Shown here: positions 52,750-62,772 of the stretch, piece after piece
Layout: the number at the start of each line of letters is the position of its first letter
How positions within the stretch are numbered: the first letter of the stretch is position 1
Assembly: GCF_044068625.1 (NCBI RefSeq)
Contig: NZ_JBIPKH010000001.1
Location: 186,001 to 250,000, forward strand
From: Desulfurivibrio sp044068625
Lineage (GTDB): Bacteria; Desulfobacterota; Desulfobulbia; Desulfobulbales; Desulfurivibrionaceae
DNA: 64,000 nucleotides
Reading direction: 5' to 3'
Notes under the pieces: generated by a model
The model's input: the letters and a program-made list of their open reading frames with translations, nothing else
Databases searched by the model: none
What the model was told of the DNA's origin: nothing
Translations under genes and position numbers: made by a program

Positions 52750-54755
52750 CTGCCCCTTTGATCAACCCGTAACTCGACCGGGAACTGGCGGCCCAGCTTG
52801 CGGTATTCACTGAGCAGCCCTTCCACCACGTCCTCCATGGTGATCTCCCGGTCCGCCTCCCGGGCGGTCACCGCCGCGCTCAGTACCGCGTTGCGGATAT
52901 CACCACCGGCCAAGTCGCAACCCACTGCCAGTTGATTGATCTGACTGGGGGTCAGCCGGTGTCCACTGCCCAGATGGCTCTGCCAGAGCAGCCGCCGCTC
53001 CTGGGGAGAAGGCAGCGGAAAATCGATGATCTTATCCAGCCGCCGGGTAAAGGCGGTATCGAATCGTTCACGGCTGTTGCTGGTCAACAGGACGATGCCC
53101 CGGTAAAACTCGATTCGCTGCAGCAGATAGTTGGTCTGGGAGTTGGCGAAACGGTCGTTGGAGTCCTTGATATCGGTCCGTTTGCCGAACAGGGAATCGG
53201 CCTCGTCGAACAGCAGTACGATCTCGCTGTGTTCGGCCCGGGCCAGCAGAGTGGCCAGGTTTTTCTCGGTTTCACCGATATATTTGCTGACCACCGAGGC
53301 CAGATCGACCCGGTAGAGCGGCAAACCGAGCCGGGTGGCCAACCAGCCGGCGGCCAGGGTCTTGCCGGTGCCCGACGGCCCCACCAACAGGCAACGCACC
53401 CCCTGCTGATGGCGAGCCTTGATGGTAACCCCCAGCGACTGGTCCAGGTCTTCGCGGCAGCGGCAACGGGCCAGCAACTGCTGCATCTCCCGCGCCACCG
53501 AGCGGGAGAGCACCAGGGCCTCATCGGGCACGGCGGCGGGCAGGGGTTGAGCCAGACTGTCCAGCGACCCGGCCTCCGCCTCCCAGGCCGCCCGGCGCAG
53601 ATCGGGCAGTTCCGGGCTTGAACGCCCCATTAAACCGGCCTCGCGCTCGGCCAGCTGAGCCAGTTCGGCAATGCGGCCGCTGGAATGGATATGCTCACGG
53701 GCCAACCTTTCGGCCAGCTCCGGTTGCCCCAGGTAATCGTTCCACAACCGTTGCCGCTCTTCCCGGCCGGGGGGCAAAACCTGCCACTGGCTGATCGAGC
53801 CCCGCTCGCTGCGCACCTGCCCATCGGGCCCGGCCAGCACCAGGCGGGGGCCGTGATAGGCAAACAGTTCCGGCACCACCATCTGTTCACCAACCTGTAC
53901 CCCGAATTCAAAAACCGGCAGGCGGCGGCCAAGCAGGCACACCGCCCCCAACCCCTTAAGCTCGGAAGCGGCGGCCGAGATCAACAGGGGGGTCAGGCCC
54001 AACCTGGTCGCCACCTCGGCGGCCAGGGTCCGGGCCTCCCGACGCGAGGCGGAACGGATCACCAGCACCGAATGATCACCGCGCCCCAACGCCCGGGCCT
54101 GGCATTGGGCCATCTCCAGGGCCGAGGGGGGCAAGCGCAGTTCCACGGCCGAGGACCAGGCTTCGGTTCCCGGCCAGACCAGGGGTCGGCCCCGCAGCAC
54201 CAGAACCAGCCCTTGGGGCACCTTGACCATCTGTTCCGGCAGGGGAGCCTGCTCGTTGAGCAACTGCAGCACTCCCGCAGCCACCGCCGGCCCGGCCAGC
54301 AGATCGCCGACCAGCCAGCGGGACGGACCGGGGGCCAGCGGGGCCAAGGCCAACTCCAGCAAGCCCAGTGAAGGCCGAGCCCCTCCCACCGGGGCCTGGA
54401 GATGGGCCAGGGTGCGCCCCACCATGGGTTCCTCTTCCACCAGCAGAGCCAAAACCAGGGCGAGCACTTCCGCAGGGCCCAAGGCGAGCAGCCGGGCCAG
54501 TTCCACCACCGGCTCCTCGCCGGACGCCGGCCTGATCAGCGCCCGCTCCAGCGCGGCGGGCAGATCCCCCACCTCCTCCAGCCGCCGATAGTGGTTATAA
54601 AGATAGCCCTGCTCGGCCCCGACGGGTTCCGCCCGTGGGTCGGCAAAAAGCAAACCACCGACACAGGCCAGGGCCAGGTCCCGCAAGGTCGGCCCGGGCC
54701 CGCTCACCTCACCCCGTTGCCGACCTGGGGCCTTGAAAGTCTCCGGATTAAACAT
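52746..54755 (-). CDS. AAA+ ATPase of contractile injection system (Afp15/PVC15-like)
   Basis: 669 residues from ATG 54755, which has AAGGAG 6 bp upstream; ATG 54776 overlaps the upstream stop and could also be used. The N-terminal 420 residues are a leucine-rich, winged-helix-like region; the AAA+ domain has Walker A GPSGTGKT (about 456-463), Walker B IVLLFDEADSLFGKRTD, sensor TSNSRERFD, and the C-terminal lid. This architecture is characteristic of the ATPase encoded in nearly all eCIS loci, thought to help assembly or release. Coupled to the cargo candidate downstream. Confidence 0.82.
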   Translation of the reverse strand: MFNPETFKAPGRQRGEVSGPGPTLRDLALACVGGLLFADPRAEPVGAEQGYLYNHYRRLEEVGDLPAALERALIRPASGEEPVVELARLLALGPAEVLALVLALLVEEEPMVGRTLAHLQAPVGGARPSLGLLELALAPLAPGPSRWLVGDLLAGPAVAAGVLQLLNEQAPLPEQMVKVPQGLVLVLRGRPLVWPGTEAWSSAVELRLPPSALEMAQCQARALGRGDHSVLVIRSASRREARTLAAEVATRLGLTPLLISAAASELKGLGAVCLLGRRLPVFEFGVQVGEQMVVPELFAYHGPRLVLAGPDGQVRSERGSISQWQVLPPGREERQRLWNDYLGQPELAERLAREHIHSSGRIAELAQLAEREAGLMGRSSPELPDLRRAAWEAEAGSLDSLAQPLPAAVPDEALVLSRSVAREMQQLLARCRCREDLDQSLGVTIKARHQQGVRCLLVGPSGTGKTLAAGWLATRLGLPLYRVDLASVVSKYIGETEKNLATLLARAEHSEIVLLFDEADSLFGKRTDIKDSNDRFANSQTNYLLQRIEFYRGIVLLTSNSRERFDTAFTRRLDKIIDFPLPSPQERRLLWQSHLGSGHRLTPSQINQLAVGCDLAGGDIRNAVLSAAVTAREADREITMEDVVEGLLSEYRKLGRQFPVELRVDQRGR

Positions 54756-54768
54756 GAAAGACTCCTTT

Positions 54769-56481
54769 TCAGTCATAGTGAAACTGCACCACTTTGCCCA
54801 GCCAGCTTACCCAGCCCGGATCACTATCCAGGGCAACCCGGCGCAGCCGCAGATCGACCTGATCCAGCTGATAAAACAGATCCCAGTGGGTGGCGGTCAG
54901 CGTTACCCGGCCCGGCCTGGCCACCAGGGAACGCAGCGACAGACCGCAATGGCGGCGCAACCAGCATCCGGAGATCAGTTGGAAGGCGGCCAGCAAATCG
55001 GCCAGGGTCACCGGATCGCCCGAGCGGATCTGGAAGCTGGAGGGCAACGGCCGATCACCGGTTCGAAGTCGCGACCGCCAGAGGTCCGGAGCCACGAACC
55101 CCTCGATGACAGGGGAAGCGTCAGGAGCAAGGTCGGTCAGCAGCTCCCAGGTTGGGTCCTCCTCGGCCAATCGGCAGCGCATCGCCACGGTCAACAGTAA
55201 CCGGCGGGGAAAATCCAGCTCCCGAAGCCGGGGGTTGGCGGCCAGCAATGGGGCCATCCCCAAACGTTCCCAGAGGGCGATGAGCAGGCCAAACCCGGCT
55301 TGTGGGGAGAAGAAGGGTTCCAGTTCCTCTCCATGGGTCCCCGCTTCAACCCGGGGACCAGTCACCGACCCCTTACCTCCCGGCCCCTCTTCCCCGCCTC
55401 TCCTGTGATCCCTCTCTGCCCCCCCGGCTTCGGTGAGATGGGCGGGGCCGGGCACGGCAACTCCGGCAGCCGCCGCCAAAGTGGATCCAGCCCCCGGCGC
55501 CACTCCCTCCATTTGCCCAACCGCCTCCGACAAAGAGGATTCGCTGTCCCGCCGGGCAGGTGCCCCCCCCGCCCCCATCTCCCCGGCGGCGACCTTGCCG
55601 CTCCGGCCCCTGGCGGGGAGCGCACCGGGAAGCTCGCCCCAATCCACCCGCCACTGGGCCAGGTTAATCCGCGCCAACAGATTACGCTCTTCCAGACAGG
55701 CCGGAAGCTGCTTGCTCAAGGCAAGAGCGGCCATCCAGATGCTCCTGGGATCACGCTCACCCCAGCGGCGCATTGCCCGCTCCAAGGCCCGGCGCCAGGA
55801 GGGTCCCAGGCTGGGGGCGGGGATTGAAGGCGCCGGGCCGGCGAGCTGAAGGCTGTCTTGGTCACCCCTGGCGGCGACGCTTGGTTTCGGGGACGCAAAC
55901 GGCCTGAACCCTTGCGCGATGACCACCTGCCCGACCATCTCCCGGCTGAGCAGGGCAAAAAGAGAATCCAGCCGCCGTGGCTCAAGACAGTGGTGGACCA
56001 GCCAGGCCGGAGCCAAACCCCGCAAAGGGGTTCGACAGGACTCCAACAGCAGGCGGGTAATCGTGGAGGAAGTGGAGGAATCGGCCACTCCAGGCCGCAG
56101 CCAGGGGAAGAGGGTTAGCCAGTACCATTGCCGCGGTGGACGGCCGTCCAGCAGACCGGTCAGCAACACACGATAGGGTTGCAGGGGATCACTGAACCAG
56201 ACCAGATCGGCACTCTCCCCCCCGCCCCCATCGACGCAGAGCGCCCCACCGGCCAGATTCCTGACCAGTTCGCTGATCCGGTCACTCAGCTGCCCCGGCG
56301 ACTGCCGGAGCGAAATCGCGCCCAAACTGAGGCGGCGGATCAACACCTGGGCGTTGGGGGGTAAGCCGGGCAGCGAGGCGATCCTGAAGGCCTCCTCCAG
56401 CCGCGCCTGCGCCTGGCGCAACCGGGCCGGGTCGGAACCGCGTAAGCGTAATTTACAAATTCGCCGTTCATCGTGGGCCAT
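54769..56481 (-). CDS. Contractile injection system tape-measure/cap family protein
   Basis: 570 residues, ATG 56481 (AGGGATCC upstream; weak). The N-terminus VLIRRLSLGAISLRQSPGQL resembles the family's 'idrLeldLG' segment, and FFSPQAGFGLLIALWERLGM near 390-410 resembles its 'NAGLvLL.P.L..LF..LGL' segment. Between them is a low-complexity Gly/Ala/Glu-rich spacer of about 100 residues. The gene stop (TATGACTGA) overlaps the possible start of the ATPase gene. Family membership is from pattern only; a structural check would help. Confidence 0.65.
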   Translation of the reverse strand: MAHDERRICKLRLRGSDPARLRQAQARLEEAFRIASLPGLPPNAQVLIRRLSLGAISLRQSPGQLSDRISELVRNLAGGALCVDGGGGESADLVWFSDPLQPYRVLLTGLLDGRPPRQWYWLTLFPWLRPGVADSSTSSTITRLLLESCRTPLRGLAPAWLVHHCLEPRRLDSLFALLSREMVGQVVIAQGFRPFASPKPSVAARGDQDSLQLAGPAPSIPAPSLGPSWRRALERAMRRWGERDPRSIWMAALALSKQLPACLEERNLLARINLAQWRVDWGELPGALPARGRSGKVAAGEMGAGGAPARRDSESSLSEAVGQMEGVAPGAGSTLAAAAGVAVPGPAHLTEAGGAERDHRRGGEEGPGGKGSVTGPRVEAGTHGEELEPFFSPQAGFGLLIALWERLGMAPLLAANPRLRELDFPRRLLLTVAMRCRLAEEDPTWELLTDLAPDASPVIEGFVAPDLWRSRLRTGDRPLPSSFQIRSGDPVTLADLLAAFQLISGCWLRRHCGLSLRSLVARPGRVTLTATHWDLFYQLDQVDLRLRRVALDSDPGWVSWLGKVVQFHYD

Positions 56482-56557
56482 GGATCCCTGTCCAGGGAGC
56501 AAAGCATCTGCCCAAAGCTAATGGGCAGGGGCCATAACATTCCCCTTGTCTTGCAGT

Positions 56558-59500
56558 TTAACGGGAAAAGGTCATTCCCAGCCGTTCACCGATGCTCACC
56601 CTGGTACCGGCGGCCAGCTCGACACTGGCCCCCACCGTGGTCTGCACCTCCACCGCCACCTGGCCGCCGGCGATATCCACCACCTTGCCCCGCACCAGAG
56701 TGGCGCCGGCCTCCCCCAGGGAGATCGCCATGCCCACCCGCACCCGGCTGAGATCGGCCACCACCGTGAAGCGGCTGCCGGGCCGCACCGTCACCGGAGC
56801 CGGCAGATGTCCGGCGATCAGCATATTGACCGGGGCCTGGCTGGCCACCAGCAGCGCCACCCGCAGCAGGTCGTTGACCAGCTCCTGGGCCTCCCGGCGG
56901 CCGGGATCAAAACGGCCGAACAGCCAGTCCACCAGCTGCTGCAGCTCGTAACGCTCCCGGTATCCGAGTTCGCCGAAGCGGGGCAGCGCGAAGAGGTTGC
57001 GGAGATTGACCGGGGCATCGTACTGGCTGAGGCGGGTCGCCCACTCCAGGCGGATGGCGGTGGCCACATCAGAGAAACGGTGATAGAGGCAGGTGGCCAC
57101 CCGGGCGATCATCGCCAGCTCCTCGGCCGCCCGCCGACTGGCGGCCAGCCGACCGTGGCTGCCGTCGATCAGGTCGCCCAGCGACACCACCTCCCCCACC
57201 CGCTGCAGCGACTCCTGCCAGCCCAGCCGCTGCAGGGCCGCCAAATCCAAAGCCGCGGTCTGGTTCCGCACCAGTTGCAACTGCTGCTGGGACTTGACCA
57301 GTACCTGACCCAACCCCTGGAGCAGGGCATCGGGGGTCTGGAAGTTGGTTTTCATGAAGGGATGGACGGCAACCCGGGAGGCGGCCCGCTTCTTGGCGCC
57401 GGCCAGGGTGATGTGCAGATCGGCCAGCCGGCTGAGCTGGGGCAACACCAGGCCGGCGGCGGTAAACCATTTGACCGGGGCCTCCCGCACCACCTCCAGC
57501 ATGGCGGCCAGCGCCTCGGGGGTCTCCACCTCCTCAAGATCGCACAAGGGCAGCGGCTGGTCGGAGAGATCGGGATTGAGATAGTGGAGCGGCACGTCTA
57601 GCCGGGGGTCGACGGCACGGGGCCGCCGGAAGAGCAGAAACGGCACCTGGGTGGCCAGCACCTGGTCGCGCCGGCTGTTCAGCGCCTCCAGCCGGGCCAG
57701 CTCCTCGGCCTTAAGCGCTTTGGCCACCACCACATCATGGCGGGCCTCGGCCAGCTGATCGCCGATCACCTTGAGTCGCCGGTCGCTCTGTATCAGCAGC
57801 CCCCGGATCTGGGCCAGCACCTCCCGGCAGCGGCCCTGGGCCCGGCGATAAGCGTGAATCCGCCCCTCGATCAACCGCAACAAACCGGCGGTGCTCTCCA
57901 GCACCTTGATCCCGGCATTGAAGTAAGCGGCCTCATCGTCCCCCTGGACCGGATCGAACTGGCCGGCCATGATACCGGGCAGAATCGAAGCGTCGGCTCG
58001 CAGCTGGGCAAAGGTGAGGGACTGGCCATCACTGTCCACCCCCGGCACAGTCAGGTCGTCGAGATTGAGGTCGGTGGCCAGCAGTTCGCCCAGCAGCTCC
58101 CCCTTCACCGCCAGCCCGGCCAGATAGGAGACATTGGCGCTGGGCTCCTCCAGCCGTTCGCCGACGGTGACGTTCTTGAAACTCTGCATCATGCCGATCA
58201 CCGGGCTCTGCTCCATCACCTCCTGGGGATTGGCGGCGGCAGCAAACAGCGCCGCCGAGCTGACGGCCTGGGAGCTCACGGCATATTTGGCCTGGGCATC
58301 CCGGCCCGCCGCCAGGTAGAGATTGCTGCCGCCCAAGGTGTAAATGGGCTGCAGGATACCGGCGCTGCCGCCGGAGACCGCCGAATAACCACCGCTAAGT
58401 TCACCGGAGAGAAAGGCGGTGCCCACCCCGGCAGCCGAACCGGTGGTGCCGGCTGTCGGGGTCACCTCCCGGCTGACGGTGCCGCCGCTTCCACCGTCGC
58501 CCTCGGGACTGATTTTTGGGGTCTGCTTGAGACGCTGATAAAAATCGCTCAGCTCGTTCTTGGTGGCCACCGCCGATGCCCCCTTGGCGATCTCGGCCAG
58601 CACCGGCGAGGTGGCCAGCTTGGTCCCCGCCTCGTTGCCCAGCATCATCTGCCGCACCCGGTACATATCGGTGCGCAGGCGCAGGAAACCGAAATCGACC
58701 CGATCATCGCTCCCCTCGATCTTGCGCTGGAGAAACTCGATATACGCCTCGATGCCGATCTCATCCAGCTGGGCCACCTCCTTAGCAGCCAGTGGAGTTT
58801 TTTCATCAAGATAGCGCCGAAGCTCCGCCAGCGCCTCCACCTCGTACTGCTGCTGGCCAAAGGGGGGGGCCACCTTGTCGTAAACCATTTCGACGGTGCC
58901 GAACCGATCCTCGGTGTCGAGCAGGGCAACACTGATCTGGAACCGCTCCGCCCGCAGATGGAAGTTGTGGGCCTGGATCGCCAGCAGGTTTTCCCCCTCG
59001 CGCAACCGGCCCACCAGTTCGCCCAACGGATAAAGCCGCTCCACCAGTTCCTGCTCCCCGGCAGCCGGGGCGTTGAACAGTGGCCGGGAGACGTTGGCGG
59101 AAGAGAGCTGACGGCCGTTGAGGTAGGCATAAAAGCCGCCATTGGTGATGACCCGCAAGCTGTAGCGACGGGCCTCGGCCAGCCCGGCCAGGTTGAAGCG
59201 ATGGCGGATGAAGATCGTCAGATAGCCCCCCGGCATATCGGCAAGCTCGGTGGCCAGGCCGGCCGAACCGTAACCGATGGCGGTCGCGCCCTGCTGCCAC
59301 TTGCTGTCATCGAAACCGTTCTGCAGCCAGGAAGGCGGCGGGGCCAGCACCCCCTTGAGGTAGCGGCAGCGGTCTCCCTCCTGGACCAGGGCCTGCTCGA
59401 AGGGGATCGCCTGCTCCAGGGAGTCCACCGCCTGGGGATCATCCAGGGGATAGAGCAGGGGTTGGCCCTTGATCGCCCGCTGGAGAGCCGAGGCGATGTT

Positions 59501-60760
59501 GCGCACCACCAGGCGCCGCCCCAACCATTGGTCGCGCACGGTGACCAGCCGGGCGACACTCTGTTCGAACTCGGGGTCGAGGGTCTCCACCACCAGCAGT
59601 TGGGGATCGTAAAACGGTTGCGGCACCGGCACCAGCACCTCCACCCGGTCGGGGGTGTTGAGGTCGTAGGGCAGCAGGCCAGCGCTTTCGGTGATGGCCA
59701 GATCGAGCTGCTCATAGGGCACCGCCAGGGCCCGCACCGCGTAGCCGGCCGGGAAAAAGTGCTGTACCTGCCGCCGGGGGTCCACCATCGAGCGGACCAG
59801 GACCCCCGCCGGCGGCAGGTGGCGGAACTGCTCGGTCGCCTGGCGCTGGGCCGGGTCGAGGCCGCGATTGGCCAGCAGCCAGTCGGCCAACTGTTCGTTG
59901 AACTGCTCGAATTGGGCCTGCCAAAGGAAGCGGTCGCCGGCGGGGCTGACCGGCACCGCCCCACCCCGCAGCTCACCCCCCCGACGCACCACCGCATTGC
60001 GATCGATGAATTCAAAATTCCGGCTGCTGTCCAGGCCGATCAGGGCGATGGGCACCCCCAGCGCCAGCCAGGGCAGAAATTCACCTTCACCGAGCCGGCG
60101 CTCCCAATCAAAGAGGGCATAAGCCACCCGGTTGCGGCGCCAGTTGCCCGGTCCCAGCCGGGAGTTCCAGGCGTAAAGCACCAGCCGGCAGCCATCCAGC
60201 CACTGCCAGTTTTCAAAGGCCTCGTCGCTGACGTCATAATCGCAGGGGTCGGTGGACGGTTCCTGACCGTAATGCTCCACCGCCACCGGCTGCAGCACCA
60301 GCACCATATCCAGGGGCAACGGCCGCTCGGCGGCCCGCAGCTCCGCCAGGGTGTCCCCCAGCCGCCAGGCCCCTTCCGCCTCCTCCCCCCCCAGCACTGC
60401 GGCCGGGGCGTAAACCCGGATATCGTCCAGCCGCACCCGCTGATTGCGGTTGAGATGAACGATCTCGCCGCTGGCCGCCAGACCCATGCCGGCGGCGATT
60501 TCAAGCACCGCCCCGGCATGCTCTTTCGCCGCGGCCACCTCCAGCCCGGTCACCACTCCCGGCATCAGCGACTGGCCCAGGGTGGCCAACCGCCCGTCCC
60601 GATGCCGCTGCTCCAGCCGCAAAGCGTCATGGGTCAGGGCCCGGCCGGTGAAATACTCCAGCCGCTGGCGCCAGTCGGCCTGCGGATGGCGTGCCAGGGG
60701 AGGCTGGATGGCCAGCACTTGCTCGCCATCGATTGGGGCTGCGATCGGAAAGATCTTCAT
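56558..60760 (-). CDS. Giant eCIS structural protein with shared N-terminal domain and galactose-binding-like insert
   Basis: 1400 residues from ATG 60760 (GAGG 5 bp upstream; TTG 60778 is an alternative overlapping the previous stop). Residues about 34-95 share the pattern YFTGRALTHDALRLEQ...GVVTGLEV with the two upstream proteins. A beta-sandwich segment at about 478-616 (GFDDSKWQQG, FYAYLNGRQL, GENLLAIQAHN) resembles galactose-binding-like domains of surface proteins. A Gly/Ser/Thr-rich stretch (about 755-805) separates the halves. The rest is helical/beta mixed and unknown. Probably a baseplate or fibre component that contacts the target. Confidence 0.7.
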   Translation of the reverse strand: MKIFPIAAPIDGEQVLAIQPPLARHPQADWRQRLEYFTGRALTHDALRLEQRHRDGRLATLGQSLMPGVVTGLEVAAAKEHAGAVLEIAAGMGLAASGEIVHLNRNQRVRLDDIRVYAPAAVLGGEEAEGAWRLGDTLAELRAAERPLPLDMVLVLQPVAVEHYGQEPSTDPCDYDVSDEAFENWQWLDGCRLVLYAWNSRLGPGNWRRNRVAYALFDWERRLGEGEFLPWLALGVPIALIGLDSSRNFEFIDRNAVVRRGGELRGGAVPVSPAGDRFLWQAQFEQFNEQLADWLLANRGLDPAQRQATEQFRHLPPAGVLVRSMVDPRRQVQHFFPAGYAVRALAVPYEQLDLAITESAGLLPYDLNTPDRVEVLVPVPQPFYDPQLLVVETLDPEFEQSVARLVTVRDQWLGRRLVVRNIASALQRAIKGQPLLYPLDDPQAVDSLEQAIPFEQALVQEGDRCRYLKGVLAPPPSWLQNGFDDSKWQQGATAIGYGSAGLATELADMPGGYLTIFIRHRFNLAGLAEARRYSLRVITNGGFYAYLNGRQLSSANVSRPLFNAPAAGEQELVERLYPLGELVGRLREGENLLAIQAHNFHLRAERFQISVALLDTEDRFGTVEMVYDKVAPPFGQQQYEVEALAELRRYLDEKTPLAAKEVAQLDEIGIEAYIEFLQRKIEGSDDRVDFGFLRLRTDMYRVRQMMLGNEAGTKLATSPVLAEIAKGASAVATKNELSDFYQRLKQTPKISPEGDGGSGGTVSREVTPTAGTTGSAAGVGTAFLSGELSGGYSAVSGGSAGILQPIYTLGGSNLYLAAGRDAQAKYAVSSQAVSSAALFAAAANPQEVMEQSPVIGMMQSFKNVTVGERLEEPSANVSYLAGLAVKGELLGELLATDLNLDDLTVPGVDSDGQSLTFAQLRADASILPGIMAGQFDPVQGDDEAAYFNAGIKVLESTAGLLRLIEGRIHAYRRAQGRCREVLAQIRGLLIQSDRRLKVIGDQLAEARHDVVVAKALKAEELARLEALNSRRDQVLATQVPFLLFRRPRAVDPRLDVPLHYLNPDLSDQPLPLCDLEEVETPEALAAMLEVVREAPVKWFTAAGLVLPQLSRLADLHITLAGAKKRAASRVAVHPFMKTNFQTPDALLQGLGQVLVKSQQQLQLVRNQTAALDLAALQRLGWQESLQRVGEVVSLGDLIDGSHGRLAASRRAAEELAMIARVATCLYHRFSDVATAIRLEWATRLSQYDAPVNLRNLFALPRFGELGYRERYELQQLVDWLFGRFDPGRREAQELVNDLLRVALLVASQAPVNMLIAGHLPAPVTVRPGSRFTVVADLSRVRVGMAISLGEAGATLVRGKVVDIAGGQVAVEVQTTVGASVELAAGTRVSIGERLGMTFSR

Positions 60761-60767
60761 AAGCGCC

Positions 60768-62717
60768 TCATCTGCCAATGATGGTAACCCGGCCCACGAC
60801 GGGCGAAAGCACCGGGGCGGAACGCGGCGGCATGACCACCGGCGTCGTTTTCAGTCCGGGATCGGCAGCCGCCGTTTTTTCCTCAATTATCTTGGTAACC
60901 TTGGTCACCGCCGCCGGATCGTTGGCGGTGCCGGCCTCGGTCAGTTCCGCCACCAGGGCCTTGAGTTCGCTCTCCGGCAGGTTGCGACTGAGCCGATCCA
61001 CCTCCGGCAGCAGCCCGGACTTGACCAGATTGTCCATCACCCGGGTGTTGCCGCCGAAGGTGGGATCCTGCTCCTCCAGCCGGACCAGCCCCTCACCAAA
61101 GCCGGGCTCGCTGAACCGTTCCGTCACCTTCAACACGGCCAGACTGTCCACGCTCTCCGCTTTCTCCAGGTCGGCCACCACCGCCCGGACCGCGGCATCG
61201 GGACCCTTGAGCAGTACCGGCGCGGCCAGCAGCGAGATCAGCTCGGCCGAGCCGGCGGCGGTGGCCCCGGCCAGCAGGGCGTTGAACCGGGTCTTGAGCT
61301 GGAGATCGGCGATCCGTTGGGCCACCTCGGCCTCCACCTGGCGCTCCGGGGCCCGCAGCTCCACCGACCAGGAGGTGACTTCGGCCTGGTAATGCAGATT
61401 GCGGCGGCGCAGGTACCAGAGCTGTTCGACCTGGCCCAGCTCGTTGCGCCAGACGGTGTCGGCGCTGACCTCGGCCGGCTGCACCGGTTGCAAATCCCGC
61501 CGGTGCAGCAACTGGCTCAAGGCGAGGATGGGCCGGCGGCGAGCGATCATCCCCGGCAGGGCCGGCGGCAGCTCCCGGCTCAGGGTGGGCAGGCTCTGGC
61601 TCAGGGCCCGGAAGCGGTGGCGGGGTACCGGCATCAATACCAGCACCGAGGTGGACTCCTGGGCGGTGCCGTCCAATTCCAGATCCAGCGGCGGCAGCAG
61701 CAGGGCATCCTCCAGCAGGGCCGGCAGCTCATCCTCCGGAACGATGGAAAGTTCCACCGCCATCTCGGCTGGGAAAAAGTTCTGGGAGAAATCGCTGCCG
61801 TTGATGCCGCTCACCGGCAGCGGCCCGGCCGGCGGCAGTACCCGGAAATGGTCGGCGGCGTTGATCCGGGCCCCAACCCCCAGTTGCTGCTGCAGCTCGC
61901 TCAACTGCCCGCTGTACTGGCGCAGATGGGCGGCCCGCAACGGGCGCGGCGCCACCCCCAGTCCCCAGACCAACCGTTCCCGCTGGGCGATCTCCCGCCG
62001 GACCATGAACGTGTCCAGCCAGCGGATCAGGCCATGGTCGAGGGCCAGCATGGCCAGCGGCAGCACGTCATCGGGCTGGCCCTTGACGCTGCCCTCAAAG
62101 AAGATCTCCCGGGCTACCTGGTTGCGACGCTGCAAAAGCTCGCTGGCCGCCGCCTGGTCGGGATAGGGGATCAGGGTCACGGCGGTGGCCTCGATCAGCG
62201 ATCCGTCATGGACGGATCGCGCCGCGTCGATCCTGGTGGGGTAGGCGGCAATGGGGTTGCCGGTGTATTCCACCGCTCGCAGGGCCACAATATAGAGCCC
62301 GCTGCGGTTGAAGGGAGAGGGCCCGGGCATCCGGGCCAGGCCGAAACCGGCGTCCAGCCGCCGCCCTTCCGCCACCGCCGCCAGATCCACGGTCAGCGTT
62401 TCCGGCAACACCACCTGGCCGCCGGAGGGGGTCAGGCCATGACCGGCCTCGATGATCACCGTCCGGGCCCGTTCGGCGTGGACCCGCACCCCCAGCCCGG
62501 TGATCACCCCGAACCCCGCCACCCGGCCGTAATCGCTCTGACGGGCCAGAAAGTAGTCCTGCTCGGCGTTCATCGCCTGGGCATCGAGGAAGCGACCATC
62601 GAACCACAGCGGCCGGCGGCGCCGGTCATCGGTGATGATGGTGCCCTGCCCCTGCCATCTGCGCAACTCGGCCAGATCGATCTTCTCGCGGGCCGGACCG
62701 GTGGTGATTTTATCCAT
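60768..62717 (-). CDS. eCIS baseplate-like protein with the shared N-terminal domain (middle paralogue)
   Basis: 649 residues, ATG 62717 with GGGAGAG upstream. Residues about 38-112 carry WFDGRFLDAQAMNAEQDY...GVITGLGV and GHGLTPSGGQVVLPE, the same domain as in the neighbouring proteins. The remainder has no named family. Its stop overlaps or abuts the giant gene, so the two are translationally coupled. Confidence 0.7.
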   Translation of the reverse strand: MDKITTGPAREKIDLAELRRWQGQGTIITDDRRRRPLWFDGRFLDAQAMNAEQDYFLARQSDYGRVAGFGVITGLGVRVHAERARTVIIEAGHGLTPSGGQVVLPETLTVDLAAVAEGRRLDAGFGLARMPGPSPFNRSGLYIVALRAVEYTGNPIAAYPTRIDAARSVHDGSLIEATAVTLIPYPDQAAASELLQRRNQVAREIFFEGSVKGQPDDVLPLAMLALDHGLIRWLDTFMVRREIAQRERLVWGLGVAPRPLRAAHLRQYSGQLSELQQQLGVGARINAADHFRVLPPAGPLPVSGINGSDFSQNFFPAEMAVELSIVPEDELPALLEDALLLPPLDLELDGTAQESTSVLVLMPVPRHRFRALSQSLPTLSRELPPALPGMIARRRPILALSQLLHRRDLQPVQPAEVSADTVWRNELGQVEQLWYLRRRNLHYQAEVTSWSVELRAPERQVEAEVAQRIADLQLKTRFNALLAGATAAGSAELISLLAAPVLLKGPDAAVRAVVADLEKAESVDSLAVLKVTERFSEPGFGEGLVRLEEQDPTFGGNTRVMDNLVKSGLLPEVDRLSRNLPESELKALVAELTEAGTANDPAAVTKVTKIIEEKTAAADPGLKTTPVVMPPRSAPVLSPVVGRVTIIGR

Positions 62718-62772
62718 TTTTCTCTCCCTTACGTTGTTCTTGGGGCTTAAGCCACGATAACCCTCACCGCCC

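Noticed and set aside
57737..60781. Long plus-strand open frame opposite the giant protein
   Set aside because: It is the antisense of a GC-rich gene; composition (Gln/His/Gly-rich) is typical of an antisense shadow and it lacks motifs.
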